Source: Agarophyton chilense (Eukaryota; Rhodophyta; Florideophyceae; Gracilariales; Gracilariaceae). Taken from it: 64,000 nucleotides of DNA. Positions 32,276 through 43,118 of the stretch are shown here, in pieces. Numbering within the stretch: the stretch's first letter is position 1; every line of letters begins with the position of its first letter. The notes under the pieces were generated by a model that made no database searches, was not told the DNA's origin, and worked only from the letters and a program-made list of their open reading frames with translations. The stretch covers positions 1,178,001 to 1,242,000 of the forward strand of contig JARGXX010000004.1 of assembly GCA_030374765.1 (NCBI GenBank), read 5' to 3'. Position numbers and translations under genes: made by a program.

Positions 32276-33271
32276 ATGGCTCGTGGCGCACCTCTGACAC
32301 GCTCTGAACAGCTCGAAATCATGGAATTAGTAGGTCAGGGTATGATTCCAGCAGATATAGCCCGAAAACTCAAGCGCAGCCCAAAAACAATCAGCAACTT
32401 CATCAAAAACCCCGCTACATACGGAACAAAGCGTTCAACCGGCCGTCCTACGGCACTATCCCCGGCCGATAAGCGCGGAATTAAGCGAGAACTATGTCGC
32501 AACACTTCATCTTGCGGGAAAATTGTCAAAAACCTAAATTTGCCTCTATCAAGATCTACAATATGGCGTGAAGTCAACCGTCAAAATTTGTTCAAGTACA
32601 CAAAAATGAGGAAAACTTTTTTTTTAAAAGATAATCACAAGAAAAGTCGAGTTGAATGGTGTGCTCAAAAGGCTTATTGGAAAACTGAATGGAATAATGT
32701 TATCTTTTCCGACGAAAAAAAGTTTAACCTTGATGGTCCAGATTGCTATAAATTTTATTGGCATGATCTACGAAAAGAAAAGAAGGAATTTGTGACTAGG
32801 CATTCAGGAGGCGCATCAGTAATGGTTTGGGCTGGAATCTCCACTAAAGGAGCAACTGATATGGCTTTTGTTGAAACTACAATGAACTCTGAGAAGTATG
32901 CTGAGGTTCTAGAAAACTATCTTTTACCTTTTTCATACTGTATGCATGGAGAAGAATTCATTTTTCAGCAAGATAATGCACCTGTGCATAAGTCTAATTT
33001 TATGAAACAGTGGTTCAATAGTCTAAATATGTCGGTTATGGAATGGCCTGCGCGCTCTCCTGACCTCAACCCTATCGAAAACATTTGGGGAATGTTGGCC
33101 CGAATGGTTTATGGGCAAGGAAGGCAATTTGATACAGTTTTTGATCTGAAAAATTGTATCAAAGATTGTTGGGAAAAGATTGACTGTAATGCCATCAATC
33201 CTTTTATAGAATCAATGCCAAAGCGTTGTATAAGTGTTATACAGGCTAAAGGAGCAAAAATAAACTACTGA
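32276..33271 (+). CDS. Tc1-type transposase, DD34E
   Basis: 331 residues, uninterrupted. An N-terminal helix-turn-helix (about 9-45, SEQLEIMELVGQGMIPADIA ... KRSPKTISNFI) is followed by a GRP linker (STGRPTALS) and a second HTH (SRSTIWREV), the paired-like DNA-binding region of the family. The catalytic domain shows the first Asp in VIFSDEKKF, the second in FQQDNAPVHKS and the Glu in SPDLNPIENIWG. Exactly 34 residues separate the second Asp and the Glu, which places it in the DD34E Tc1 group. Length is normal for Tc1 transposases (about 340). All catalytic residues are present. It cuts and pastes the flanking 1300-bp element at TA sites. The start is the first ATG, about 25 bp after the inner left repeat. 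Confidence 0.95.
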   Translation: MARGAPLTRSEQLEIMELVGQGMIPADIARKLKRSPKTISNFIKNPATYGTKRSTGRPTALSPADKRGIKRELCRNTSSCGKIVKNLNLPLSRSTIWREVNRQNLFKYTKMRKTFFLKDNHKKSRVEWCAQKAYWKTEWNNVIFSDEKKFNLDGPDCYKFYWHDLRKEKKEFVTRHSGGASVMVWAGISTKGATDMAFVETTMNSEKYAEVLENYLLPFSYCMHGEEFIFQQDNAPVHKSNFMKQWFNSLNMSVMEWPARSPDLNPIENIWGMLARMVYGQGRQFDTVFDLKNCIKDCWEKIDCNAINPFIESMPKRCISVIQAKGAKINY

Positions 33272-33302
33272 ACTCGCGTTAGAATAAAAAGGATGCAATA
33301 AA

Positions 33303-33421
33303 GGTTATGATTTTGAAACAGTTTTTTTACTTGAAAATTTTTTCACACTGATTTTGTTAGTTTTACTGTAGCCAAAACGTCGATTTTTGGAAAATTTGCG
33401 CGAGGGATATGATTTTGAAAC
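33303..33421 (-). repeat. Right IR/DR end of the Tc1-type transposon
   Basis: Reverse-complement units at 33303-33319 (inner) and 33404-33421 (outer; GTTTCAAAATCATATCCC), mirroring the left end with the same spacing. Confidence 0.8.
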
Positions 33422-33429
33422 AGACTTTA

Positions 33430-34368
33430 AGTGACTGCATAATTCAAGTTATTGATTGGGAGTACAGTACAGATAGGTAAAGTACTTTAACCTTACAAAA
33501 AACGAGTTAATCATCTTGTTGACTAGAAGATATCTAGTCTTGCAGTACCCTGATGTCATAGGACAGCCACTCGCGGAGTGGCATCGGTGTCCAACCAGTA
33601 GATACATACTGCAGAGATTTGAGCTCGTTCCACATTCTGCATCGATCGAGCTCAGGTGACAACATGCCTCCAGTTGACAATACTCCTACGAGAGAGGTTC
33701 CAAATTCAGGTGTGAACAGTGCAAGAGTTTAGAATTCCAACTTTAACGAAACATATTTCGTAGGTGGAACGTTAGGGTAATTTGAAAACTTAGAATTAAA
33801 TAAATGGTGCATTTTTGGCACTTCTGATTCACTTTCAGCTACTCCACACCTATTGCTGACAGTATTCGGAAGTATTATTGTTGATAACTCCAAAACGTTT
33901 ATCAAGCCAATAGAAGGGCAGTAATAAGAAAAATTTACAATTACTTTTTCTTATAGTGTGTAATGTTTTTCTAACAAAATGGTTTTTACATATGGTGACA
34001 AGGTTTCATTGATTATTAAAATATTATACTGGTAAAGACAGCAGGCCCGTGTGCGATACACGAGGCGATAGCGATTGCGACTACGTGAACGTTTGTCGTA
34101 CAATCAACTTTAGGGTATGCTACTGTCTTGTCTCGGGAGCGTGGTGACGCTCAACCTTAGAAGGTAGACGTAGTAAACCTCGATGTTAACAGGGCACCGT
34201 GAAAACTCGCAGCGGCAAACGGCGGGGCAACTAGCCTATACCGTGTAGGTGAACGATGCTAGGCGTCCACGCGCGGGAAAGCCTGTGTGGTTGTTGAGAA
34301 ACAATGAACCGAAAGGTATAATCGTGACCCAAGTGGTGCCTGTCTTTATCAGATTAGGATGGGGGAGG
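33430..34368. other. Unassigned, AT-rich then GC-mixed; possible copia gag start
   Basis: Near 33.66 kb a short frame opens (MPPVDNTPTREVPNSG) after a GAGCTCAGGTGACAAC stretch and could be the first residues of a decayed retroelement Gag, but this is weak. The remainder to 34.37 kb has no recognised gene. Confidence 0.3.
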
Positions 34369-34490
34369 TGCAGTTCTTTATATGCAGTGGACTGCACTCT
34401 CCAAATCAATCGGGAGGTGCCAGTAAGGCACGGTCTCTGACCTAGTGTCAGAGACCTGGCCAGCACTGGCTACAGTGCCAGTTGGCCACT
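34369..34490. repeat. Cluster of three adjacent hairpins
   Basis: In about 120 bp: GTGCAGT (34369-34375) pairs with ACTGCAC (34391-34397). GGTCTCTGAC (34432-34441) pairs with GTCAGAGACC (34447-34456) around a five-base loop. Then TGGCCA-GCACTG pairs with CAGTGC-(CAGT)-TGGCCA with a four-base GCTA loop. Three strong consecutive stem-loops suggest a structured RNA or the fold-back part of an unrecognised element. Confidence 0.6.
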
Positions 34491-35689
34491 CAACAACTGT
34501 ACTAAAATACATATAATTACAATTACTATTACTAACATTTACTCAACCAGAAGGTACATATCAACACTACATGTGGATGACAACACCTAGATGGTAGCTC
34601 GCCCGGAGCTGCATGGCCGATGATCCCTCGCATCCATCACCTACAAGGTCAGTGTAGTATATTGACAACCTCAAAGGTCAGACCTTCTGCCACTATACGA
34701 CAGACCCCCTTCTTACCCGCGAAACACGCCCCGTGTCTCCTTCCATCAACCCAGAGAGGTGTAGCGAGCGACAGCGGCGCGGGCATCGGAGTGGTGTCTG
34801 AGCGCGACGCGCGATCCCTTGAGGTTCAGAACTCGGCGCCAGTATCGGTTGGGGAGGGCGCGTGACGACGTCGGCGCACGAATTGAGCGACAACCATTCA
34901 GGTAGGGACTGTCATGAGGGCGATACAGTGTAACTAGCGCGCTCGCGGACACTTTTTCGGTAGTGGCCCGGCTTGGTTGCGATTCTGCTTCTGCAAAGTC
35001 CCCTATCTAACCAAGTTGGTATCTCACCTTTTCCCGTTACTCAAACTTTAGTTCCCTCCTAGGTCCCTGCGCGCGCTGTCTGGCCTGGTCGTTTCCATGG
35101 CTCGACAACCCTTCAGGTATTGCTGCCCTTAATTGGCGGCGTCGCGACCGTAACCGTCCTGTCCTGCTTTCCCTGAAGGTGAGTTCCGGAATCAGTTCCA
35201 GTTGGACATGTACCAATTGGCCACCCGTCAGGTTGCCAATCTGTCAAGCGTCTCTGCTGCTGCGCCATCTGATCCTTTGACAGATCCCCTTCTAGGTGCC
35301 AACTTGACCCCTGCGGTTTTGCAACCTGCTCCGGCGGTTCCTTTCGTTCATCCTCTTTTGGTTTCGACTCCTCTCCCCAGTGGCGGGGCTACTGCTCCTT
35401 CGCTACCTCTTATGTCGATGGCTCCTACCATTTCTGCAGGTTTTCCTCCGTTTGTAGTCAATAACACGGGTATTCCTGATTCCGTTGCTCCTGAACCGAC
35501 AGGTCTTTCTTAAAGTAAATTGTTTTCTCTTTATGTCTCCTCTACTGTTCCATTTGGTTGTTCTTTCGTGTCCTCCCTTGTAGGTAATCTGACACGCATA
35601 TGCGTCCACCTTCTGCGGAAAACGACGGCTCTCCTCCGCCTTCCTTAGGCCTGAGTACCACGAAGGTCTAAGGTTAGCCGTCTGTGGGC
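34491..35689. other. Unassigned GC-rich region, includes a Pro/Ala-rich open frame
   Basis: Holds the open frame at 35208-35513 and otherwise no recognised gene. Part of it should be the 3' LTR region of gypsy E (minus strand), since the chromodomain of E ends near 35.69 kb and a purine-rich AAGGAAGGCGGAGGAGAG follows. No second LTR copy is available to define it. Confidence 0.35.
35208..35513 (+). CDS. Hypothetical Pro/Ala/Ser-rich protein, 101 residues
   Basis: ATG at 35208 opens MYQLATRQVANLSSVSAA, then a low-complexity Pro/Ala/Leu/Thr-rich chain to a stop at 35513. The composition recalls the disordered N-terminus of some Gag proteins, but no domain is visible. It lies in the likely 3' untranslated or LTR zone of the minus-strand gypsy E. 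It may be a chance frame. Confidence 0.2.
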   Translation: MYQLATRQVANLSSVSAAAPSDPLTDPLLGANLTPAVLQPAPAVPFVHPLLVSTPLPSGGATAPSLPLMSMAPTISAGFPPFVVNNTGIPDSVAPEPTGLS

Positions 35690-38600
35690 ATTGGCTCCTT
35701 GCGACGGCGCCAATACGTGATACGGAAGTGTGGGGGTATTGCGACTGGGGGTTCGAGGGTGTACCCTTCTGAGCCCCAGCCGTACCATCTGACGGTGTAC
35801 TTCAGACCATTTTAGGTTCGCGTGTGGCCCACCAGACGGTCAACGGGAAATTCCTCTGAATTTTGGTCCTGATCTTTCGGGGGAATGCCACCTTGAGGAT
35901 TCATATGCTCCGAGTTGGGAGCTTCGTGTGTGAGAGCCGGGTCGGGAGCTCCCGCTGTTACCGTTTGAGGTTGCATTTTCGTCTCTGTTAGAGGGTTGTA
36001 ATCCGGATCATCCCTTGGTAGATCATCGTTCACCTCAATTGGGGTGGGGTCCTCCGAGGGTCGAGTACGCAGGGCTACAGCTCTGGGCTCTCGAGCTGAG
36101 GTTTCCGCCTCCATGCGATGTTGAACCGTTTCAGGTGCTACCGTAATACGGTCAATTGATATCGTATTCGTTATTCCGTCCTGGTCAAACGTAACGGTGT
36201 GGTCTGATGCGTTCAATACCTTATAAGGTCCCCATGATTTGGGTAGAAGCTTCGAATTGATATCTCTATCAATAGCTTCATCGTCCGCTTCATCACCCGT
36301 TCGTGGTCTTTCCCCTGAAGGCGGGTTGTCCATGTAGACATATTGTCCCGACGATACAGAGACCACTTTGGTTACCCTACGGTCATAGTCGGTCTTGTAC
36401 CGCTTCTGGGCTGCAGTGAGGCGGCTCTCTGCATGTTTGAGAGCCCTCCTCAATCTCACAAGGGTATTTCGCTTGACTTGGGCAGTGGTCAGTGGGACAG
36501 CTGCAGTTCTGGTGGTATGATCTCCCTGCACTACAATACCTGGGGGGTGTCGCGAAAGAACCAAATCAAAGGGAGTGGTCTGCTTTGACCGGTGTACCTG
36601 AAGGTTATAGGAGTAGGTGAGCGGTTGCACCAGCTCATACCACCCAGTTTGGTGCTCTTCCGTATAGTGTCGTAGCCTTGAAACCAATGTGTGGTTAAAG
36701 CGCTCGACCTGTCCGTTCGTCTGCGGGTGGTAGGCCGTCTTGAAATAGTGCTTAATACCCAATAGGTTACAGACTGCTTCGAAGAACTTCGATGCCAACG
36801 TTTGAACCATTATCGGTAAGTAGGTACAGTGGTGCGCCATACAGGTAGACCCAATTGTTGAGGAACGCGATCTCCAGCGTGCTTGACTTCGTCTCATTTA
36901 AATGTATCGCTCTCGTGAGCTTCGAGAACCTGTCGGTGATCACTAGAATGTGCTGATACCCATTCTTGGTTTTGGGAAGTGTTCCTAGAAGGTCTATCGC
37001 AACAAACTCCAGTGGACCCGCTGCTGGAAACAGCTTGAGGTATTTTCGATGCTTTCGAATACCACCGCGGGTACGATCACAGGATTCGCATTGACCTACA
37101 AAGGTATAGACATCATGGGCCATATGAGGCCAATAGAACTGTTGCTTTAAGGTGTAGTACATCCTGTTGGCACCGGGTTGTCCCGATAGTCGTGGGTAGT
37201 GCGCGAGATACAAGACTCTCGGGCGAAGCGCCTTCGGAACCACCTTTTGAAGGATACCATCCAAGGTTGACCTTCTCACGATGTACCCATTGTGGTCCAC
37301 ATCGAATGGTGATCCTTTGGAACAAATTTGGTCAGCCAGGGTTCCGTAGTACGCATACTGGGCCTGTTCTCGTAGAAACTCCTCTCGGGTTACGGGCATG
37401 ACGTTTGTTTCCTCTAGCGTCAGTATCTGCGTTGCCATGTCGGTGCTTTCCGCAAAACACCTTCTTCAGGTAAGTCCCAACATCCTTCTAGGTGTTCGCC
37501 AGTACCATTTTGGTTTGATGACACCAAAAAGCAAGGGATGTTATCATCCACAGGTTCTGTCTATAACCCTGAGGTGTTTAAGCGTGACATAGCGTCGGCT
37601 ATGTTGTGCTTGATACCTGGACGGTACTGTATGTCGTATTCAAACTCCGACAGTCTCAACCTCCAACGGGCAAGTCTACCAGACGCATCTGCGAGTCCGA
37701 GGATCCACTTTAAGGCGTCGTGTTCCGTGCGCAACGTAAAGTGCTCACCATAAAGGTATGGACGGAGCATGAACCTGCTTCACACTACTGCTAGACATTC
37801 CTTTTCGGTTACCGTGTAGTTCCGCTCCACCTCATTCATAGCACGGCTCCAGTACCCTATAGGTAATTCTTCTCCGTTTTGCTGCTCTTGCATGAGACAA
37901 CAACCAATTTGGGCATGGGATGCATCCGTATCCAGCGTGTACGGTAGACCTGTTTTGGGTAACGCTAAGATTGGCGGCGACAACAGCGCTCGTTTCAATT
38001 TCTCAAAGGTATCCATTTCGTCGTTCGATAGATTCTCAAACCATTCAGGTTCACCTTTTTGGAGCTTCTTGTTAAGGAGAGCCACTATTTTCGCGAATCC
38101 CTTCACGAAGCGACGATGGACGTTTCATAAACCTATAAAGGAGAGTACGTCTGTCTTGGATCGGGGCACCTTGACCTCTTGTACGGCTCTAATGTTGCTC
38201 GGCGTTACCTCTAGGGTACCCGGGCCTATGATGTGGCCCAGGTGTTCAACCGTTCTGGTAAAGAAGACGCATTTTCGTAGCTTCAGCGTCACCCCCTCCT
38301 CAGCTAGGAGGGTTAGTACGGTGCGCACGTGAGCAAAATGCTCTTTTACCGATCTGGAGTAGACGATTACATCATCGATGTATACTAAGGCGGTTGTTCA
38401 CTTAACTTCGAAAGGATGATGTCCAGCGGCCTTTGAAAGGTGGCTGGAGCATTGCGTAACCAGAATGGCATCCGCGTGAAGCGAAACAAACCTGCATGGC
38501 ACGTGAATGTCGCTTTTTCTCGATCTTCCTCATCTACAGGTACCTTCCAATAACCACAATTGGCATCCAACGTGGTAAATATCTGCGCATCTCCCAAGGA

Positions 38601-39440
38601 GTCGATGCACTCATCCATTTTATGTATCGGGTACGAATCCCTGACGGTCACGCTATTGAGCCTCCTGTAGTCCACACAGAACCTCATACGGTTATCCCCT
38701 TTCTACTGAACCAGAACCACGGGACTTGCCCAATCTGAGTGGGCTGGTTCAATTACACCTTCTTGGAGCATTCGCTCCACTTCTTTTAGTTCTAATCCTC
38801 TCGCCTTCGGACCTGCAAGGTATGGTTGCTGATAAATCGGCTTCGAGTCAAAGAGGAGCTCGATGCGACGCTATGTGACCTTAATTTGGCCCAGATGGCC
38901 TGACCACATGGTTTCGAACTCCTCCAGAAGGTCGAGAATACGGCCCCGCAGTTGGGCGTTTTCTTCACCGATCTGGACTGCATCTCGCCATTGCCTCTCA
39001 GAATCAGGTTCCTCTTCTTTGTCTACCGATGCCTTATCGGATAGCTTTGATTCCAAGTTGGTGTTTATCGATACCTTTGTGGTTGTGAACGAATTTGCGC
39101 ACCCACCTTCCATATTGAAGGCGACCTCGCCGAGATCAGTGTCAGCTACGGTGAAGACACCTTGTGGTGCAAATAGTACGATGCCAACATTGGTATTCTT
39201 CAGCAACTTCACGTCGTGACTGCTGAAGTTACTGAGAGACAGCTTAAATGGTTGATTTGGGATGTTGTCGACAATCCCGTTGGCCATCAAGGTGAGGTGT
39301 CGATGTGCCAACCTGGGATGGTTTTGTAGTATGACCAGCCCGGGGGTTGCACACGACACCGGTACCAATATTTGGTGCATTGGCGGGATAACAACCTGTT
39401 TGGTAGCTGGCTACTTTATAATATTGTCTGTTCGATTCAA
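35690..39440 (-). mobile_element. Ty3/gypsy element E, chromovirus type (broken, 5' part missing)
   Basis: Minus-strand pol. Right to left: the segment after protease (about 38.9-39.4 kb, with PRLAHRHLTLMANG), reverse transcriptase (about 38.1-38.7 kb, RFCVDYRRLNSVTVRDSYP), RNase H (about 37.5-38.1 kb, PYTLDTDASHAQIGCCLMQ), and integrase (about 36.3-37.4 kb, zinc finger and LEFVAIDLLGTLP core, YHPQTNGQVERFNHTL). A chromodomain follows at the integrase C-terminus (about 35.69-35.87 kb; KYTVRWYGWGSEGYTLEPP then PHFRITYWRRRK). The chromodomain marks the chromovirus branch. Gag and the 5' LTR are absent. Several breaks, roughly five. It ends against copia D. Confidence 0.85.
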
Positions 39441-39449
39441 CAGATGAAA

Positions 39450-40159
39450 CATTATCTAATACAAGAGCTATAAAAGCCGCCGCGTGGTAATATCAGTACT
39501 TGGTGGTGAAGTTTATGCTTTTTGCGGACGTTTTAGATTTTTCCTACATTCTAAAATTCGATTTGGAATCTCTTCTTGAAAAGAATAAAAATAAGAATGT
39601 TCACTGATTCCTAAAGTCTTTTCGATGTAATCACGAAAGCTTCTTCTACTGCAGAAAAACGTCTACAAATTGACGTTTCCGCTGCCAATGGAGCTTATGA
39701 AAGAAATTAAATTTCAGAGGTCGGAATTGTTAAGTCCGAAAACGATCCAGCTGATATTTTCACAAAACAGACATCCAACGAAGTATTCGACTAGATCTAC
39801 CACATCAATCAATGTGACCACAAATTTGAACATTGTATAATTCGAAGACGATATTGAACAATTGCTTTCTTAAAAAGAAAAAGTGCTAGTGTAGTGAATA
39901 CTGTAGTAACGTACAAAAACTATAACGAGAGAAAAGCTCTCGTTAGAAGTTGAACGCTATTATCGCTACTGCGTTAGTCTGATGTTTGAAAATCTACGAC
40001 ATTGTTCACGATAGAGTTATTTGTAAGTACGTGGCTCTAACTGAAGGTACCTTTGATACGGTTGTGAACAGCTAGTTTGGTTCATGATTGTGGTATGCTA
40101 CAGGATAATATTTAAGACTGAGACGAGACACTTTCTTGTCTCTCTCTTCCATCATCATT
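39450..40159 (+). mobile_element. Copia element D, 3' remnant with LTR (old, broken)
   Basis: Plus-strand tail of a copia pol gene (RNase H region with GGEVYAFC- and NDPADIFTKQTSNEVF-like text, about 39.5-39.8 kb), a purine-rich tract, then a 270-bp 3' LTR (39890-40159) related to 31257-31521. The 5' part is missing, apparently lost where gypsy E lies. Several breaks. Confidence 0.65.
39890..40159 (+). repeat. 3' LTR of copia D, 270 bp
   Basis: Starts TGTAGTGAATACTG and ends at CCATCATCA. It aligns to 31257-31521. Confidence 0.6.
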
Positions 40160-40236
40160 GGGTTGAACCTGAAATCCAAAATACCAAATTCATAGAACTC
40201 AATTAGGTACTTCAGTACCCCTTACAGAAGACTTGG

Positions 40237-40704
40237 GTGGAACCAAATGAGGCCAATCATGCGAGGTGTGAAATCGTCGCACAGATTTGCTTCGGGACTC
40301 AAAGCGCAAATCATGACGCTGATTATTCGATCCATCATAAAAACGTTCGTAAACAGCAGAATTTCCCTCTCCCTAACCCCACTTTCATTCCGATGGCGTA
40401 CGTCCTTTTCCCTGACCGCTTCAAAAGAGACCCTGACTCAACAGTCGAGAACTCGGCTGCTAATATTTCTGTTCCAAGTGCAAACACCATTTATCTCGCT
40501 TCCGACGATGCACCCCGAAAAGTATACATTTTGACGCACTCTCCGCTCGCACCTACTGAAAGTCCATCGGCGATTTCAATGCCTTTCCCGCAGTTTCGCC
40601 CAGGCATCCAGGCCGGACGCAGCGTCACAGGCCAGATAGCGCTTCCCTTCTACTGCAGCGTGACCATCAGAGATTTCGCGAGCTATCTTCAACCTTCGCG
40701 CTGA
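40237..40704 (+). CDS. Hypothetical open frame, 155 residues
   Basis: Starts MEPNEANHARCEIVAQICFG and ends DFASYLQPSR. It has no recognised domain. It lies directly upstream of the Myb-like relic and may belong to the same transposon (its N-terminal leader) or be unrelated. Confidence 0.2.
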   Translation: MEPNEANHARCEIVAQICFGTQSANHDADYSIHHKNVRKQQNFPLPNPTFIPMAYVLFPDRFKRDPDSTVENSAANISVPSANTIYLASDDAPRKVYILTHSPLAPTESPSAISMPFPQFRPGIQAGRSVTGQIALPFYCSVTIRDFASYLQPSR

Positions 40705-40851
40705 CGACTCCAACTATAAACAAAACAAAAAAGGGGCGGGAGAGGGCAGCTGGAAAGGCACGTTCGGCGGTCTTTTCCAGAGGGAGCGGTTTTGGTAATC
40801 CGAAAGTTGTATGTTCACTTGACTTGATAGAAAAACTATAGCCCTTTTTCA

Positions 40852-41490
40852 GAGATTAGTTGGGACACGCTAAGCGTCGAACTCGCAAAACGTTTAGCCG
40901 AGAGAGGACATTCGTCCGATAGGTTGAAGAAAGTGTTTGCGACATTATACCGCAAACGAATGTCTCCTGGGGATCTCCGTATTCCTGATGATGTCAACCG
41001 CACCAAACATATCCTCCAAAGTCTGATCGAACTTGCGAAGATTAGGGATGGGAAGAATGCGACAGTATTTGCAGACACAGCGGTGCCACATTACAATGGA
41101 CGCGAGTCTGGCAGTTTGATCTATCCGGGTCAGTCTCCGGATCTAGAAGAAGCAAGTCACGAATGTACTCCTGCAGTTCATCGCCCTGCAACGCCGACGT
41201 CTGCCGAAGAAAATCTGCCGCGGCGGACTTTAGTCCGGAAGCTTAAATCTGGACAGGAGGAGGATCTGACAGCTGTAATAAAACTAATGACAGTAAATGA
41301 GCAGCGCTGACGCGGCGAATACGAACGCCGGCGGGAACAAGAACAGAATGACGAACGAAATAGATGAGAGGAGCAGAAATGCGATGAGCAGGAGCGTGTA
41401 AGGGAAGAATTGAGACGGCACCAGCAATTTATCAAATCGTTTCTAATGATCTTTGAAGGAGTTGCGAAAGAGGCGGGTGACAAACACTAA
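40852..41490 (+). pseudogene. Myb/SANT-like accessory protein of a second Harbinger-type transposon (broken)
   Basis: One frame from ISWDTLSVELAKRLAERGH to a stop at 41490. The first part is a Myb/SANT-like helical region (W-x-x-L-x-x-x-L ... RLKKVFATLYRKR). The last part is a Glu/Arg/Gln-rich coiled coil ending HQQFIKSFLMIFEGVAKEAGDKH. TGA codons at 41308-41310 and 41365-41367 interrupt it, both readable as CGA to TGA changes. Architecture, and the facing DDE gene about 50 bp downstream, repeat the layout at 0.46-1.99 kb. The 5' end is uncertain. Confidence 0.5.
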
Positions 41491-41539
41491 ACACAACTGG
41501 TGGCCAAACCCTCATCGTGCACTAACCAGACTAATGTGT

Positions 41540-42749
41540 CTAATTAACAAGACATTTTGCGTCGTGGTTCAGATGGGATATAAACCTAGAAAGTACTTGG
41601 TTGATACTCAGTAAACGAGTTCGCAGATTTAAAAAATGCACAGTACATAACAACACAGGCTGCTCTCCCCCTTTTCTTTGTAAATAAATTGGTCTTTTAT
41701 GCGAGGGAAAGTTCCTTAAAACGCCCGCAACCCTCATTCAGAGGCCTGTCGGACTGTAGTTGCTTACCGTATCATAATTTTTCTCTCCCATCTTTCGCCT
41801 TTGTTTCATCTTGAGCCGATTATATCAGAAATGGGTTTCCCCCTCTAGCAAAAGCAGAGTCTACCACGCATCGAACTTCATGCTTCTCGTAAACATCTAA
41901 CAGCTTTTCGTACTCTCCTTCCCATTCTGGAACAGATGAATCGTGCATACTGTCCGGGGCATTGAGAGCTTAAGCAATGATGAGCACACTGCGAGAAAAA
42001 ACCAAAATATTGGTAACGTAATGAATATGGGTCCATTAATTGTAGAATCGGCTTTGAATGATACACTCACCAGTTTGATTTGTAGAAGCTTTAGGCCGTT
42101 TGCGACTGCCTAAATATCTTCAGCGGAATGGTATTTGACCTCCATGGCTTGTTTGCATTGTCCAAACTCTGTTTGGCTGGCACTCTAACGACTGTTTTAG
42201 CGTCATTTCTCAGGGTCTTCAGCACAAGACGACGCCCGAAACGTAAAAACAAAATGGCGACAGAACCTGTTACCCCGAAAAGCATTTACAGAGCCATTGT
42301 AGATCTTCTTGTCCAGGGCCAAGGAAGCACCGATCCTAAGCATTGAATCGCGATGAGGGAACGAAGTCTGGCAGGACGCCGTTGTCTCATAGGTAGCAAA
42401 CGTATAACATCATTTCTTGAATACGGTGTGTATCTTTAGTACTGTGACTCAAACGAAAAAATATATACAGAAAAGAATGATGGCCAAAACCGGCCAAGGT
42501 AATCAAGGACTGGTCGCAAGCAGAAGTAAATAGAAACATAAATGAAGAATTTTTGGGCTGCAGTAATGCTTGACATGTTCTATGACGATCAAGCTTTCTT
42601 AGTCCTGTGGGGGAGAGATGTTGTCGGAAATCTATCTGTCGGTGGCGGCGCCGGCGCTCAAGGAGAAGAAGCGTCAGAAGGAGAGATATCGAAGGAATTT
42701 TTTGGGGAGCTACAGTTATTTGTACATTTGGATGCTGTGTTGCAGCCAT
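41540..42749 (-). pseudogene. DDE_Tnp_4 (Harbinger-like) transposase of the oomycete/red-alga type (broken)
   Basis: Minus strand. Successive blocks, in shifting frames, match the DDE_Tnp_4 family. An N-terminal helix (LAGFGHHSFLYIF) is followed by WTRRSTMAL and MLFGVTGSVAILFLRFGRRL (HTH-like region). Then comes ANGLKLL, where the first catalytic Asp of the family's DGLK is Asn. LNAPDSMHDSSVPEWEGEYE (second Asp) is followed by CVVDSAFARGGNPF, ATTVRQASEWGLRAF (with the Glu) and LNLRTRLLSINQVLSRF before the stop at 41540. At least four frameshifts and several stops break it. The family match is recalled from known proteins, not searched. Confidence 0.7.
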
Positions 42750-42945
42750 CCTGGGGGGTGGACGGGTGCTTGACGATTCAATCGCACGACTACAATAGTA
42801 GGTCTTTCCATCATGGTATCACGCCGGATGATCCGGTGTGTTTTTAGTCTTAGTGTTTCAGTAACAATTCTGCCGCCGCACATTGACAGCACTCGAAAGA
42901 GTCCTGAGTTTGGTAACGTCCATATTTCAATTTGAGGTTCAACAC

Positions 42946-43118
42946 ATTACCATCATCAATAAAAGTCTTCAAAGTCTTATTTAATAACATGACTCTCTCC
43001 ACCGTCTTCAACTGTTCTTACGCTGAGTCCGCCGAGCCCCCCTCTCCAATATATTGTACACCACGTACAATGATACGTGTCAAACCATACTGCCTGGCCG
43101 TTCGCAGTTTGCGCCACA
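42946..43118 (-). repeat. Diverged LTR-like repeat, copy 2
   Basis: Same orientation as 31521-31722. On the minus strand it runs from TGTGGCGCAAACTGC through CCAATATATTGG-like text to a TGATGATGGTAAT end. Single copies without an internal region; possibly solo LTRs. Confidence 0.4.

Larger units (their letters stand above)
32128..33427 (+). mobile_element. Tc1-type DNA transposon, 1300 bp, TA target duplication
   Basis: TA dinucleotides at 32126-32127 and 33428-33429 flank terminal inverted repeats (left CAGTGCGTTTCAAAAACAT, right, reversed, AAGTCTGTTTCAAAATCAT). Each end has a second inner copy of the GTTTCAAAA...ATATCC unit (left 32236-32252, right 33303-33319), that is, an IR/DR arrangement. 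The single gene inside is open from start to stop, so the copy may be recent and possibly autonomous. Confidence 0.92.

Noticed and set aside
34830-34860. TGGCGCC-type sequence as a gypsy primer-binding site
   Set aside because: No LTR end of TG...CA type lies next to it on either strand, and no gag follows at the right distance with recognisable features.
42128-42346. Plus-strand open frame of 72 residues
   Set aside because: It is the antisense of the DDE_Tnp_4 block MLFGVTGSVAILFLRFGRR.
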